Positions 7,657-15,572 of a DNA stretch of 64,000 nt are shown piece after piece. The stretch is from Erythrobacter sp. (GTDB lineage: Bacteria > Pseudomonadota > Alphaproteobacteria > Sphingomonadales > Sphingomonadaceae). Numbering within the stretch: position 1 is the first letter of the stretch; each line of letters begins with the position of its first letter. The notes beneath the pieces were generated by a model, which did no database searches, was not told where the DNA came from, and saw only the letters and a program-made list of their open reading frames with translations. The stretch is taken from positions 62,001 to 126,000 of the forward strand of contig NZ_JAMWYX010000011.1 in NCBI RefSeq assembly GCF_024305245.1, read 5' to 3'. Position numbers and translations under genes: made by a program.

Positions 7657-9495
7657 CTACGAACTCAAGCAACTGTTGCTCTGTGAACTTGGGCATCGGA
7701 ATTGGCGACGACCAGGAGGGGAGCTTAGGTTTAACTCCCGAATCCAATCGAAATGATGCGCCTCTCTGAATGGCAGATTTTCATTAGGATTTATTCCATA
7801 GCCACACCCAAAGATGGAGTAACCATTTTGGGTGCCTAGGGAACGAGAATTGCTGCAAACTTCCTTAAGATTGCTCTCCAAGCTGGAATAAAATGACGAT
7901 GAATCCCGAGGCCCCCGACACCGCCATTTGCCGATGGTCGCTTGGTCGCAAATTGCGATCCCCTCCATCCAAGTGACCATTTGCGGACTGGACGACCCAC
8001 CCCCTTGGTTGGGAATGTTGACGCTATTTCCGTATCGGTCTGGAGTGGTCGGACCCTGAATTTGGCTCCCAGTTGTTGAATTGCCAACAGGGGGGTTGGC
8101 CGCACCATTGCTAGCAATTTGTGCATTCCCAGAGTTGGGGGCCTTGGTCTTGTTGCAGTGAGCAAGTTCTGGTCGCGCAAAGTAGGAGACTGGCATATTC
8201 GGATCGATGCACACGCTAGCTGCTGCAGTATCATTAGGATATGGGGTGACAGGCTGCTGCGGCCTCGCGGCGGTATTGACCATTTGTTGTGGAAACGCCG
8301 CCTGGTTGGCTTCAGCGATCTTCCTAGCGGACTCTCGAACCTGATTTTCCAAACCAAATGATTGCACAGATTGCATCGCGGCGGCGGACTGTTGAGCAAT
8401 ATGGGTTTGACGCGCCACGTCGCCCGCTGCGATTGCTTTTTGCATCTCAACTGCTCGAAACGCCTCTGCTTCGGCGAAAACTCGCGTAATAACATCTCGA
8501 TCAGCTTTGGCTTTTGACTCAACTGCTGATTGCGTGTGCGCCATTTGCTGCTGACGATAGAGGTCATCAGCGATCCTTGCTTGCGAAATTAACGCCGCCG
8601 TTTGAGCGTTCTGGGCGGCAGCATCTGCATAACCTTGAGCCATCCCATCGGTGACAGCTGTTGTCGCGGCAAGAGCGTCTTCCGGACTGATTTCACCACT
8701 TCCCACTAGAGCGCCGGCAGCGGCACTCGCGGCCGTAGCTATAATGCTTTCTGTCAGTCCTAGACCTTGGGTCAGTTCTGCTCCAGCAAGCATTCCGACC
8801 ACGCCTCCAAAAACGCCGCCGAGACCCTTACGCACACTTCGCGCATGGCTGCCGTCGTCGCTTGCTTGGCTGCTGTTCGAACTGCGCGGCATGGCTTCTC
8901 GGCCGAGCAGAGCAACGAGGGTTTCACTTACCGCTCCAACGGGCCTGTATGGCGAGGAGATAGGGGGCGCGCCAGCCGCGCTGTGTATTCTAAAGAAATC
9001 TTTCGCATACCTTTTTGGGTGTCGAGATCTATCTACCCAAGGCTGCCTTCGCTGGACCTTGTTTTCTTCGACCACTGTAACGGTCGGAACCCCCTCCCAC
9101 TCGCTATAAATGAAGGTCGAATCCTGGAACTTCAGAACCATTTCGTTCGAAGTGGAGGAGATTAACTGCAGCGGAGAAATTTCACCCCCGCTCATGATGA
9201 GCGGCTGTCCTGCCTGATCAGTGACGTAAATTGTAACACCGCTCTTCCCGTGGATTGCATACCCACCAGGAATCTCTCGAACAGCAACCGGAGCGCTATA
9301 AGTTTTTTCGCATTTAACACCCCCCCAAGTCTCGCAAGCGATATAGTCACGCCCCGCCAGCTTGGCTAAAAAGCCCCAGGTCTTTGCATCCCCATATTGG
9401 GATTGGGCAGCGATCTCGGGCTGCTGCGCCTCAGCAGGTATTGCGGCAACGGAAAGCACCGAAAGTGCAAGCGCAGAAAACCAGCTCCACCTCAT
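7657..9495 (-). CDS. Large exported protein of unknown function
   Basis: A protein of 612 residues. Start at 9495 (MRWSWFSALALSVL), with a strong GGGGGGTGAG site before it; the longer frame starts at 9513 inside that site. The signal peptide is cleaved near AEA-QQ. After a beta-rich N-terminal part with Cys pairs (DYIACETWGGVKCEK) there is a glycine-zipper-like segment (GGVFGGVVGMLAGAELTQG, about 230-250), a long Ala/Gln-rich helical region with repeated AAA and QQQ runs (about 275-410), a Pro/Asn/Gly-rich linker, and a Cys-containing C-terminal domain (GIAICDQATIGKWRCRG). I know no family for it. The helical middle and zipper suggest membrane contact or assembly at the cell envelope. GC is lower than in the backbone and the neighbours are mobile scars, so it was probably acquired. 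Confidence 0.6.
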   Translation of the reverse strand: MRWSWFSALALSVLSVAAIPAEAQQPEIAAQSQYGDAKTWGFLAKLAGRDYIACETWGGVKCEKTYSAPVAVREIPGGYAIHGKSGVTIYVTDQAGQPLIMSGGEISPLQLISSTSNEMVLKFQDSTFIYSEWEGVPTVTVVEENKVQRRQPWVDRSRHPKRYAKDFFRIHSAAGAPPISSPYRPVGAVSETLVALLGREAMPRSSNSSQASDDGSHARSVRKGLGGVFGGVVGMLAGAELTQGLGLTESIIATAASAAAGALVGSGEISPEDALAATTAVTDGMAQGYADAAAQNAQTAALISQARIADDLYRQQQMAHTQSAVESKAKADRDVITRVFAEAEAFRAVEMQKAIAAGDVARQTHIAQQSAAAMQSVQSFGLENQVRESARKIAEANQAAFPQQMVNTAARPQQPVTPYPNDTAAASVCIDPNMPVSYFARPELAHCNKTKAPNSGNAQIASNGAANPPVGNSTTGSQIQGPTTPDRYGNSVNIPNQGGGSSSPQMVTWMEGIAICDQATIGKWRCRGPRDSSSFYSSLESNLKEVCSNSRSLGTQNGYSIFGCGYGINPNENLPFREAHHFDWIRELNLSSPPGRRQFRCPSSQSNSCLSS

Positions 9496-9616
9496 TTTGA
9501 TCTCACCCCCCATTGGGGCATCCGATTACCCCGCCAAAAGAGCTTACTCATCCGAAGGAGAATTGGGAATAGCATTTGACCAATCGCTGAGGTTGCTTGT
9601 GAACTCTTCACGAAAC

Positions 9617-9643
9617 AGCCCCGTCACATAAGGCGACGGGGCT
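9617..9643. terminator. Stem-loop between integrase and exported protein genes
   Basis: AGCCCCGTC at 9617-9625 pairs perfectly with GACGGGGCT at 9635-9643 around a 9-nt loop. It lies after the integrase (minus strand) and before the exported protein gene. The following bases have no long T-run on either strand, so it may be a weak or bidirectional terminator. Confidence 0.45.
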
Positions 9644-9766
9644 AAGAATCACCGCCCGCCCTACCTTAGAGTGCGACTGACCCCGAGGTGATTGCCATGT
9701 GATTGCTGATCCGCAGAAATGACCCGGTGCCATCTCCACTTTTCTCTGCTATATTACTGATATAAT

Positions 9767-9812
9767 TGGTGAGCCCGACAGGATTCGAACCTGTGACCCG
9801 CTGATTAAAAGT
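9767..9812 (-). other. tRNA-Lys(UUU) 3' fragment, attachment-site remnant
   Basis: On the minus strand the last 46 bases of a tRNA-Lys are present: ACTTTTAATCAG with the UUU anticodon loop, GGGTCACAGG, the GTTCGAATCC T-loop and GGGCTCACCA with encoded CCA. The D arm and 5' acceptor strand are missing, so it cannot make a tRNA. Such fragments are left when an element integrates into a tRNA 3' end. The tyrosine integrase ends 85 bp away. No intact tRNA-Lys is in the window. Confidence 0.8.
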
Positions 9813-9896
9813 TACTGGTGCCGAATGCTCGCAAATCGGACGGTCTTCCCGACGATTTTAGTTCGACGGTGGCTCTTTTTTCTTCACATGTCCGCT

Positions 9897-11069
9897 TCAG
9901 AGGGCAAGGGTTGCAAGAGCATCCTCGGCATCGTCTCGCACTAGATGCCCATAGTGCTTTTCGATCATGGCAACACTCGTGCCCGATAGCTGCGCAACCG
10001 TGAGGATCGGCAGGCGAGCGCGGATCAGGTCGGTGATGACGCTATGCCGTAAGGTGTAAGCGGCCGCGGCTCCGGGCAAGCCAGCCTCAGCCACTGCGTC
10101 TTTGATCGGGTGTTTCCAAGTGTCTTTGTTCCAAGCCGCGCCGCCGGTGCGGGAGAAGATCGACGCGGCTGGCAGTTTATCCTCCACCTGCAGTTCGAAG
10201 AAGTCGGCGGTCGTTTGCGGGATGGTAAGTTGGCGCGGGTTGCCGTTCTTGTCCTTGCCGATGGTAAGAGCGCGGGTGCGCTTGTCAAAATCACTCACCT
10301 TTAGGCCTGCCAACGCACCCGGGCGCAGCGGCAAGAGGCACAGCGCCCTTATGAAGGGGCGCGCCTCGTCGCACGTGGCTTTGATCAGCTTCTTGCGTTC
10401 ATCGCGGTCCAGATACAGCTCCCGGCGCCTGTCTGCACCCTTGAAGGGGCGCAGCGCCTCTTGCCATGCTGCATCCGTATTCGGGGCGCCCGACTTCAGC
10501 ACCAGCCCTAAGGCCGCGCGTAGCGGCACCATGTCGCGGTTCACGGTCGACTGAGATCGTTGCTTCATCCGCTTTTTCTCTGGATCCTTCGTGCGCGTCA
10601 CCAGCGCCGGGGCTTGCTCCAGCCGCTTGCGCCACGCCTTCAGATGGTGTCGCCGGAGCTTGTCGAGCATCACCTTGGCAATGGGATCATCATAGACATG
10701 CCGCCGAAATACGCCCTCAGCAATCGAACCGGGCTTTTGCTCAAGATAAGCTTCGCAGGCATCCTTCACCGTCACCATGTCGCGGGCGCGCTCGCCTCCG
10801 CTTTCGACCGTATCGGCCCATGTTTCGGCATCAGCCTTGGCCTGCTTATATACCTCGTGGCCTGACAGAGTGCCGTAATCGCCCAGCCGCTTGCGAGCAT
10901 TCCGGTTCGCGTCCGCATCATAAAAGCGGGCAAACCATGTGCCCCCGGCCTTCTTCTTGGAAGGCCGATAACCGAGGTAGACGCCTTGCCGAAGACGATG
11001 CCAATGCGGCTCGTCGCCCGCCTTCGGCTTCAACTTTTCACGCTCTCCAATACGGCTCAGATCTGGCAT
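9897..11069 (-). CDS. Tyrosine-type site-specific integrase
   Basis: A protein of 390 residues, the usual length for P4/island-type integrases. An N-terminal Arm-type DNA-binding region (WFARFYDAD, RKRLGDYGT) is followed by a core-binding domain (about 100-215) and the catalytic domain. Visible catalytic residues are R249 in LLPLRPGALAG, a lysine in IGKDKNGNPR near 272-274, R341 in YTLRHS and the nucleophile Y373 in EKHYGH. The first His of the HxxR box is Tyr and the second His (LGH in most) is Thr in LSGTS, as in one integrase branch. It is next to tRNA fragments on both sides, consistent with tRNA-targeted integration. No excisionase gene is evident. Confidence 0.88.
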   Translation of the reverse strand: MPDLSRIGEREKLKPKAGDEPHWHRLRQGVYLGYRPSKKKAGGTWFARFYDADANRNARKRLGDYGTLSGHEVYKQAKADAETWADTVESGGERARDMVTVKDACEAYLEQKPGSIAEGVFRRHVYDDPIAKVMLDKLRRHHLKAWRKRLEQAPALVTRTKDPEKKRMKQRSQSTVNRDMVPLRAALGLVLKSGAPNTDAAWQEALRPFKGADRRRELYLDRDERKKLIKATCDEARPFIRALCLLPLRPGALAGLKVSDFDKRTRALTIGKDKNGNPRQLTIPQTTADFFELQVEDKLPAASIFSRTGGAAWNKDTWKHPIKDAVAEAGLPGAAAAYTLRHSVITDLIRARLPILTVAQLSGTSVAMIEKHYGHLVRDDAEDALATLAL

Positions 11070-11201
11070 CCGGCGTCACTATCAAAAAATCCATGAAAAA
11101 AACATGAAAAAGATGGGCGGACAACGACGAACAACAACGGCCCTCTAAGATTGTTTTTATTATGTTTTCTGTTCAGCTCGAAACCGCAGTTTTCCGTTTT
11201 T

Positions 11202-11253
11202 CCCACCCTTCACACGGGTGGGGTCACAGGTTCAATCCCTGTCGCGCCCACCA
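11202..11253 (+). other. tRNA-Val(CAC) 3' fragment, attachment-site remnant
   Basis: The plus strand holds an anticodon arm CACCC-TTCACAC-GGGTG, then GGGTCACAGG, a T-loop (GTTCAATCC) and GCGCCCACCA ending with CCA. The D arm and 5' acceptor half are absent; the upstream bases are AT-rich and unrelated. It is 133 bp upstream of the integrase start and faces opposite to the tRNA-Lys fragment at 9767. Confidence 0.78.
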
Positions 11254-11458
11254 TCTTTTCAGTGACTTGGAAGAGATGGTGCCGGTTTCCACGAAAAACA
11301 TTAGAGCGCGGTGCGGGGCGTCCATTTGCGGCCCATCAGATTAGGGAAACCTACAGCGTGATTGGCTCCAAAGAGGCTGACGTGCGGCGTGCTCCCCTGA
11401 TTGTTAACAGTCAGAGGTGAATTCTGGCTCCTTCATGATGGGTGTTTGATCGGATGGG

Positions 11459-11488
11459 AACGTGTCTGGGGCATGCCCCAGACACGTT
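11459..11488. repeat. Perfect 30-bp palindrome
   Basis: The 30 bases are exactly self-complementary with no spacer, centred on GGGGCATGCCCC between 11473 and 11474, with outer arms AACGTGTCT/AGACACGTT. It lies in a gene-free stretch (11254-11708) where I see nothing else I can name. It could be fused ends of an element, a cruciform-forming site or a binding site for a dimeric protein. Confidence 0.6.
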
Positions 11489-11708
11489 GGCCGGCGATCT
11501 CGGCGGGCGCCTTTCCGACCAGTTCGAGTGCGGGCTGACCGTGTTTCAATCGTGCCGCCAAACCGCGTAATGGTCAGCGATGTCGACGGCGAATAACTTC
11601 GCCTGATTGAAACGCAGGTCAGAGTGATCGGACGCCATGCCCGCCTCCCCCATCACGCGAAGATTGAACCACCAGCCCCCAATGACCCGATCATCACGAC
11701 TGAAATCG

Positions 11709-11969
11709 TCAGGCCGGTTCACCGTAGAAAAGAAGCGAATCGCAGTAGGCCCATTTCCATTCAAATTTTTCGCGGATGTACTCCTCGAAGTGGGGCTGGA
11801 TATCATCGCAAGCTAGCACGCCACCAGGCTGTAGCTTGTCCAGAAGCGCTGGGATGTTGCGGTCGATCTCCGCAAAGTTATGAGTCGCATCGCAGAAGAT
11901 AAAAGCGAATTTTCCTTCCGGGCCAACCTCATGAAAATCCCCGCGATGGATCGTCGATCGGCACAGCAC
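11709..11969 (-). pseudogene. Class I SAM methyltransferase, C-terminal fragment
   Basis: The minus-strand frame encodes about 86 residues with KFAFIFCDATHNFAEIDRNI and LLDKLQPGGVLACDDIQ, the strand-4/strand-5 part of a class I methyltransferase (Methyltransf_24 type), ending WAYCDSLLFYGEPA. The glycine-rich SAM-binding loop that should precede it is missing. The frame stays open upstream only to 12012 and the listed start is a GTG. I read it as the surviving end of a deleted gene. Confidence 0.55.
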
Positions 11970-12015
11970 GAGGCGCGACCACCAGCCGGCGAATCTCTGC
12001 CAGTTCCTTCCTCAC

Positions 12016-12117
12016 CTATTTTTTGGGGCCAAGACCTTCCTTGATGCGCTCGATGGACAGCGAAAGCTCGGAGAGACGCTCGTCAATGCTGGCCTCTGTG
12101 CCTTCACCTTCTACCAT
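12016..12117 (-). CDS. Short ORF, possible 5' remnant of the methyltransferase gene
   Basis: 33 residues, MVEGEGTEASIDERLSELSL then SIERIKEGLGPKK, with GAGGATCC 5-10 nt before the ATG. The acidic coiled-coil character and its place just upstream of the methyltransferase fragment suggest it is the gene's original N-terminus, now separated by deletion and frame loss. It could also be an independent small peptide. Confidence 0.3.
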   Translation of the reverse strand: MVEGEGTEASIDERLSELSLSIERIKEGLGPKK

Positions 12118-12183
12118 TTTATGGATCCTCACTCACGATCAGGATGCTATACGCAAACGTGCCCGGCGCCTATCATGGGGGTC

Positions 12184-12579
12184 TTACCGTGGCAATTGCG
12201 GACTAGGCTTCTTGTCCTGCGGTTGGCCACCTGTAGTGGCAAGGGCGTATTGGCCAAACCGTGCCACAGGTGAGCCGTGCGCATCAGTCACGCTGGCGCT
12301 TCCAATCCAGCACGGCATTCCATTAAGCACCCGCTTAACGCGGAAAAAACGTGAACCAAAGCAAGGTTGTGATGAGCCCACCAAACATTGCCCTGTAGCG
12401 TGGTCATCAACGACACTCGTCGCGCTGTTTTTGCCCATCTGGCGGCGGCCCTGTGCGCCCGGTTTCAGCGCCTGCGACAACCATTGTCCTGCTCGTGGCC
12501 AGGGGAAAATCCACCATTCAGCAGTGCGGAAGCTCAGGAGATCTGAAAGGTCCGAATAGCCTGCAAATTCGGCCGCCAT
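12184..12579 (-). CDS. Unrecognised ORF, coupled to interrupted ORF upstream
   Basis: 131 residues starting MAAEFAGYSDLSDLLSFRT at 12579 and rich in Trp, Gln and Pro; a GTG one codon upstream is also possible. Its ATG overlaps the TGA of the frame at 12579-12776 as TGATG, an arrangement typical of translationally coupled genes. I find no known domain. An antisense frame (12023-12559) is equally long, so coding status is unsure. Confidence 0.3.
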   Translation of the reverse strand: MAAEFAGYSDLSDLLSFRTAEWWIFPWPRAGQWLSQALKPGAQGRRQMGKNSATSVVDDHATGQCLVGSSQPCFGSRFFRVKRVLNGMPCWIGSASVTDAHGSPVARFGQYALATTGGQPQDKKPSPQLPR

Positions 12580-12776
12580 CACGAATGCGCCTCGATAAGC
12601 TCAGCAAGCAGACCGACATCAAGATCGATCTGCAATTGCACTCCGGTTTCATCCAAACCATCCGGCTTTATCTAGGTAATCGCTACGTCGCACGGATCGC
12701 TCGTCGATATGCTGGCCATGCAGGTTTTGGCATAGTCGGCTGGTGCTAAATAGTCGGCTGGTGCTAAATCGGGCAT
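12579..12776 (-). pseudogene. Small ORF with internal amber stop and duplicated segment
   Basis: Starting at ATG 12776 (MPDLAPADYLAPADYAK) the frame runs 34 codons, meets TAG at 12672-12674, then continues for 31 sense codons (GLDETGVQLQIDLDVGLLAE) to TGA at 12579. Coherent sequence on both sides of the TAG suggests a recent nonsense mutation. The repeated LAPADY comes from an 18-bp tandem duplication. No family recognised. Confidence 0.4.
12733..12768. repeat. 18-bp perfect tandem duplication
   Basis: TAGTCGGCTGGTGCTAAA occurs twice in a row (12733-12750, 12751-12768). On the minus strand it adds six in-frame residues to the small ORF starting at 12776. Confidence 0.9.
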
Positions 12777-12894
12777 GGTGCATACCTCACACATCGGCCT
12801 GATGGGCCAAATTCCCCACCATGCTTGACCGCGCAGCCGTGTTCGCGGCAAGGCTCGCTTTCATCGGGCTGACACAAACAAGCGGGAACACATA

Positions 12895-15522
12895 ATGCGC
12901 AACACAATTTGGGGCCGGGGCCTCGTCGTGCTGGTTGCCATGTGGGCGATGATTCAACCGGCTGCGGCGCAATCCTTTATCGACGGCCGCTTCGATCCCG
13001 CGATCCCGACCCTTGCCGATACGGTCGGCCACGCGCCCGCCACACGCATCACCTCGCCCGATCAGACCTATGCCTATCTGAACGCGCTGGTCGCCGCCGC
13101 GCCGGACCGCACGCGGATGGTGCAATATGCGACCAGTTGGGAAGGCCGGCCCCTTTATTACGTGATCCTGTCCGCGCCCGAGAACATCGCGCGGCTCGAT
13201 GCGGTTCAGGCCGATCTCGCCAATATCGCCGCAGGGCGCGTGTCCAACGGTGCGGCGTTGCCGGTGACGTGGCTGCAATATGGCGTCCACGGCAACGAAA
13301 TCTCCTCCACCGATGCCGCGCTGATGACCGCGTATCACCTGCTCGCCGCGCAGGGCGACGCGCGGGCGGAACGGATCATGCGCGAAACTCTGGTGGTGAT
13401 CGACCCGATGCAGAACCCGGATGGGCGCGCGCGGTTCGTGAACAATTTCCTCGCCGCCAGCGGGATCGCGCCTGCTGCCGACCGGCAAGCCGCCGAACAT
13501 GACGAGCCGTGGCCGAGCGGGCGCGTCAATCACTACATGTTCGACCTCAACCGTGACTGGTTCACTCTGTCGCAGCCCGAAACCCGCGGCAAGGTCGCCG
13601 CGATACGGCAGTGGAACCCGGTGGTGGTGGTCGACCTGCACGAAATGGGCGGGGACGAGACCTATTTCTTCAGCCCCGCCGCCCAGCCGTTCAACCCCAA
13701 TCTCACCCCGGCACAGGTGCGCGCCTACGAACTGATCGGGCGCGCCAATGCTGCCGTCTTTGATGCCCGGGGCGAGCCCTATTTCACCCGCGAGGTCTAT
13801 GACCTGTTCTATCCCGGGTACGGCGACACGTGGAACGCGCATCAGGGCGCGATCGGCAGCACCTATGAACAAGGATCGGCGCGCGGGCTGGTGTTCGAAC
13901 GGCGTGACGGGACGCAGCTGACCTATGAAGACGGGGTGCACAACCACTTCACCGCCAGTCTGGCGACTGCGGGCGCGGTGGCTGACAATCCGGAGCGATT
14001 TCTGTCGGACTTCGCGCAATATCGCGCGGCCAATGCCAGCGGAGCTGCCGGGCGCGGCACCTATCTCATCGATCTGGCCGAACGGCGCTGGAATGCCGAA
14101 AGCCTCGGGCGGCGCCTCGCCGCGCAGGGCATTACCGTGCTGCGCCGCGATGGTCCGGCCAGCGCCTGCGGAAAGAGCTATCCGCAAGGCTATCTCGCAG
14201 TGCCGCAGGCCCAGCCCGCCGCGCGGCTGGTGCGCAGCCTGCTCGACCGCGACACGCCGCTGCCGCCCGACTTCCTCGAAGAACAGGAACGCCGCCGTTC
14301 GCAGGACCTTCCGCACGAGCTGTATGATGTCACCGCATGGTCGGTCGGGCTGATGGCGGGGACGGACGTGACGCTGTGCAACAGCGCGGTTTCGGGCGCG
14401 CCGCTTGCACCCGATGCTCCGATTGCGCCGATGATCGAAGGCACCGGCGCTTTCGCCATTGCCGTGCCGTGGAACGACAGCGGACAGGCGCGCTTCGTCA
14501 CGCTGGCGCTGCGCGAAGGGATGGATGCGCGCGTCACCGACAAGGCGTTCGCCAAGGCGGGGCGCGAATTTCCGCGCGGCACCGTGGTTTTCCCTGCAGG
14601 CAGCAACACGCCGGAGCAAATGGCGCGCCTCGCTGCCCTCGTCCGCGAGGTCGGCGCGCACACGGTTGCGCTCGATTCGGGCTGGGTCGACAGCGGCCCC
14701 AATCTCGGCAGCGAAAGCTTCGTCCGGTTGACCCTGCCCAAGGTAGCGATCGCATGGGATGACGGGATTTCGCAGTTGAGCGCAGGCGCGGCGCGCTATG
14801 TGCTCGAACGGCGCATCGGCCTGCCCGTGACACCGATCCGCACCCAGCGGCTCGCCCGCGCCGATCTGTCTGATTACGATGTCCTGCTGGTTCCGGAGGG
14901 CGATCCGTCGGCGGCTCTCGGCGATGCTGGCGAGCGCAACATCCGTGATTTCGTGCGCAAGGGCGGCGTGCTGGTGGCGATTGGCGATAGCCTCGAAACC
15001 TTCAGCGACGGCGACACCCCGATGCTCGCCGTCAAGCGTGAAGCCGCGTTGGGCCGCGAACCCGGCTCGGAGGATGGCGACAAGGACGCGTCGCTCGCCG
15101 AAGCGGTCGAAATCGCCAGCGACGCCGAATATCGCGAGGCGATCAAGGATGAGCGCGCCCTCCCCGATACGCTGCCCGGCGCGCTGCTCAACGTGGTGTC
15201 CGAACGCGACCATTTCCTTTCGGCAGGATATGACGGGGGTGCGGTTGTGCTGGCGACCGGCACGCAGATCTTCACCCCGCTCGACCGGGCGGACGGCGTC
15301 AACGTGCTGCGCTTTGCCGAGCCGGGGAACCTGATTGCAAGCGGCTATGTGTGGGATGAAAACCGGCGGCAGCTGGCGTACAAGCCCTATCTTATGGCCC
15401 AGCGGCAAGGCCGCGGGCTGGTGATCGGCTTTGCCCATGACCCATCGACCCGCGCCTATCTCGACGGGCTCGATCTGCTGATTGCCAATGCCGTGCTGGT
15501 TGCGCCGTCGCGGGTTCGGTGA
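12895..15522 (+). CDS. Exported M14-family zinc metallopeptidase
   Basis: A protein of 875 residues, the first backbone gene right of the island. The signal peptide MRNTIWGRGLVVLVAMW is cleaved near AAA-QS. Zinc ligands follow the M14 carboxypeptidase pattern: H132 and E135 in YGVHGNE and H249 in VVVVDLHEMGG; the catalytic Glu is probably the one in GSTYEQGSARG near 329. Residues about 660-710 (YDVLLVPEGDP, FVRKGGVLVAIGDS) form a class I glutamine-amidotransferase-like domain seen in long members of this family. It probably trims peptides in the periplasm. Start MRN at 12895 has GCGGGAA upstream. No obvious operon partner. Confidence 0.85.
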   Translation: MRNTIWGRGLVVLVAMWAMIQPAAAQSFIDGRFDPAIPTLADTVGHAPATRITSPDQTYAYLNALVAAAPDRTRMVQYATSWEGRPLYYVILSAPENIARLDAVQADLANIAAGRVSNGAALPVTWLQYGVHGNEISSTDAALMTAYHLLAAQGDARAERIMRETLVVIDPMQNPDGRARFVNNFLAASGIAPAADRQAAEHDEPWPSGRVNHYMFDLNRDWFTLSQPETRGKVAAIRQWNPVVVVDLHEMGGDETYFFSPAAQPFNPNLTPAQVRAYELIGRANAAVFDARGEPYFTREVYDLFYPGYGDTWNAHQGAIGSTYEQGSARGLVFERRDGTQLTYEDGVHNHFTASLATAGAVADNPERFLSDFAQYRAANASGAAGRGTYLIDLAERRWNAESLGRRLAAQGITVLRRDGPASACGKSYPQGYLAVPQAQPAARLVRSLLDRDTPLPPDFLEEQERRRSQDLPHELYDVTAWSVGLMAGTDVTLCNSAVSGAPLAPDAPIAPMIEGTGAFAIAVPWNDSGQARFVTLALREGMDARVTDKAFAKAGREFPRGTVVFPAGSNTPEQMARLAALVREVGAHTVALDSGWVDSGPNLGSESFVRLTLPKVAIAWDDGISQLSAGAARYVLERRIGLPVTPIRTQRLARADLSDYDVLLVPEGDPSAALGDAGERNIRDFVRKGGVLVAIGDSLETFSDGDTPMLAVKREAALGREPGSEDGDKDASLAEAVEIASDAEYREAIKDERALPDTLPGALLNVVSERDHFLSAGYDGGAVVLATGTQIFTPLDRADGVNVLRFAEPGNLIASGYVWDENRRQLAYKPYLMAQRQGRGLVIGFAHDPSTRAYLDGLDLLIANAVLVAPSRVR

Positions 15523-15572
15523 TGCTCAACCGGTGAGGAAATCTGACCTAGGATAGTCATCCCGATTATGTC

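Noticed and set aside
9767..11253. Functional tRNA genes
   Set aside because: Both sequences lack the D arm and the 5' acceptor strand, so they are attachment-site remnants only.
11546..11806. Minus-strand ORF of 86 codons overlapping the methyltransferase fragment
   Set aside because: It overlaps better-supported coding sequence and shows no recognisable domain; the end (FAVDIADHYAVWRHD) could be another gene remnant, but I cannot support it.
12023..12559. Plus-strand ORF of 178 codons
   Set aside because: Composition is low quality with no motif, and it competes with coupled minus-strand frames; probably chance.
12787..15438. Minus-strand open frame of 883 codons opposite the M14 peptidase gene
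   Set aside because: Antisense shadow caused by high GC3. It has Arg/His-rich low-quality sequence, while the plus-strand frame has zinc motifs and a signal peptide.
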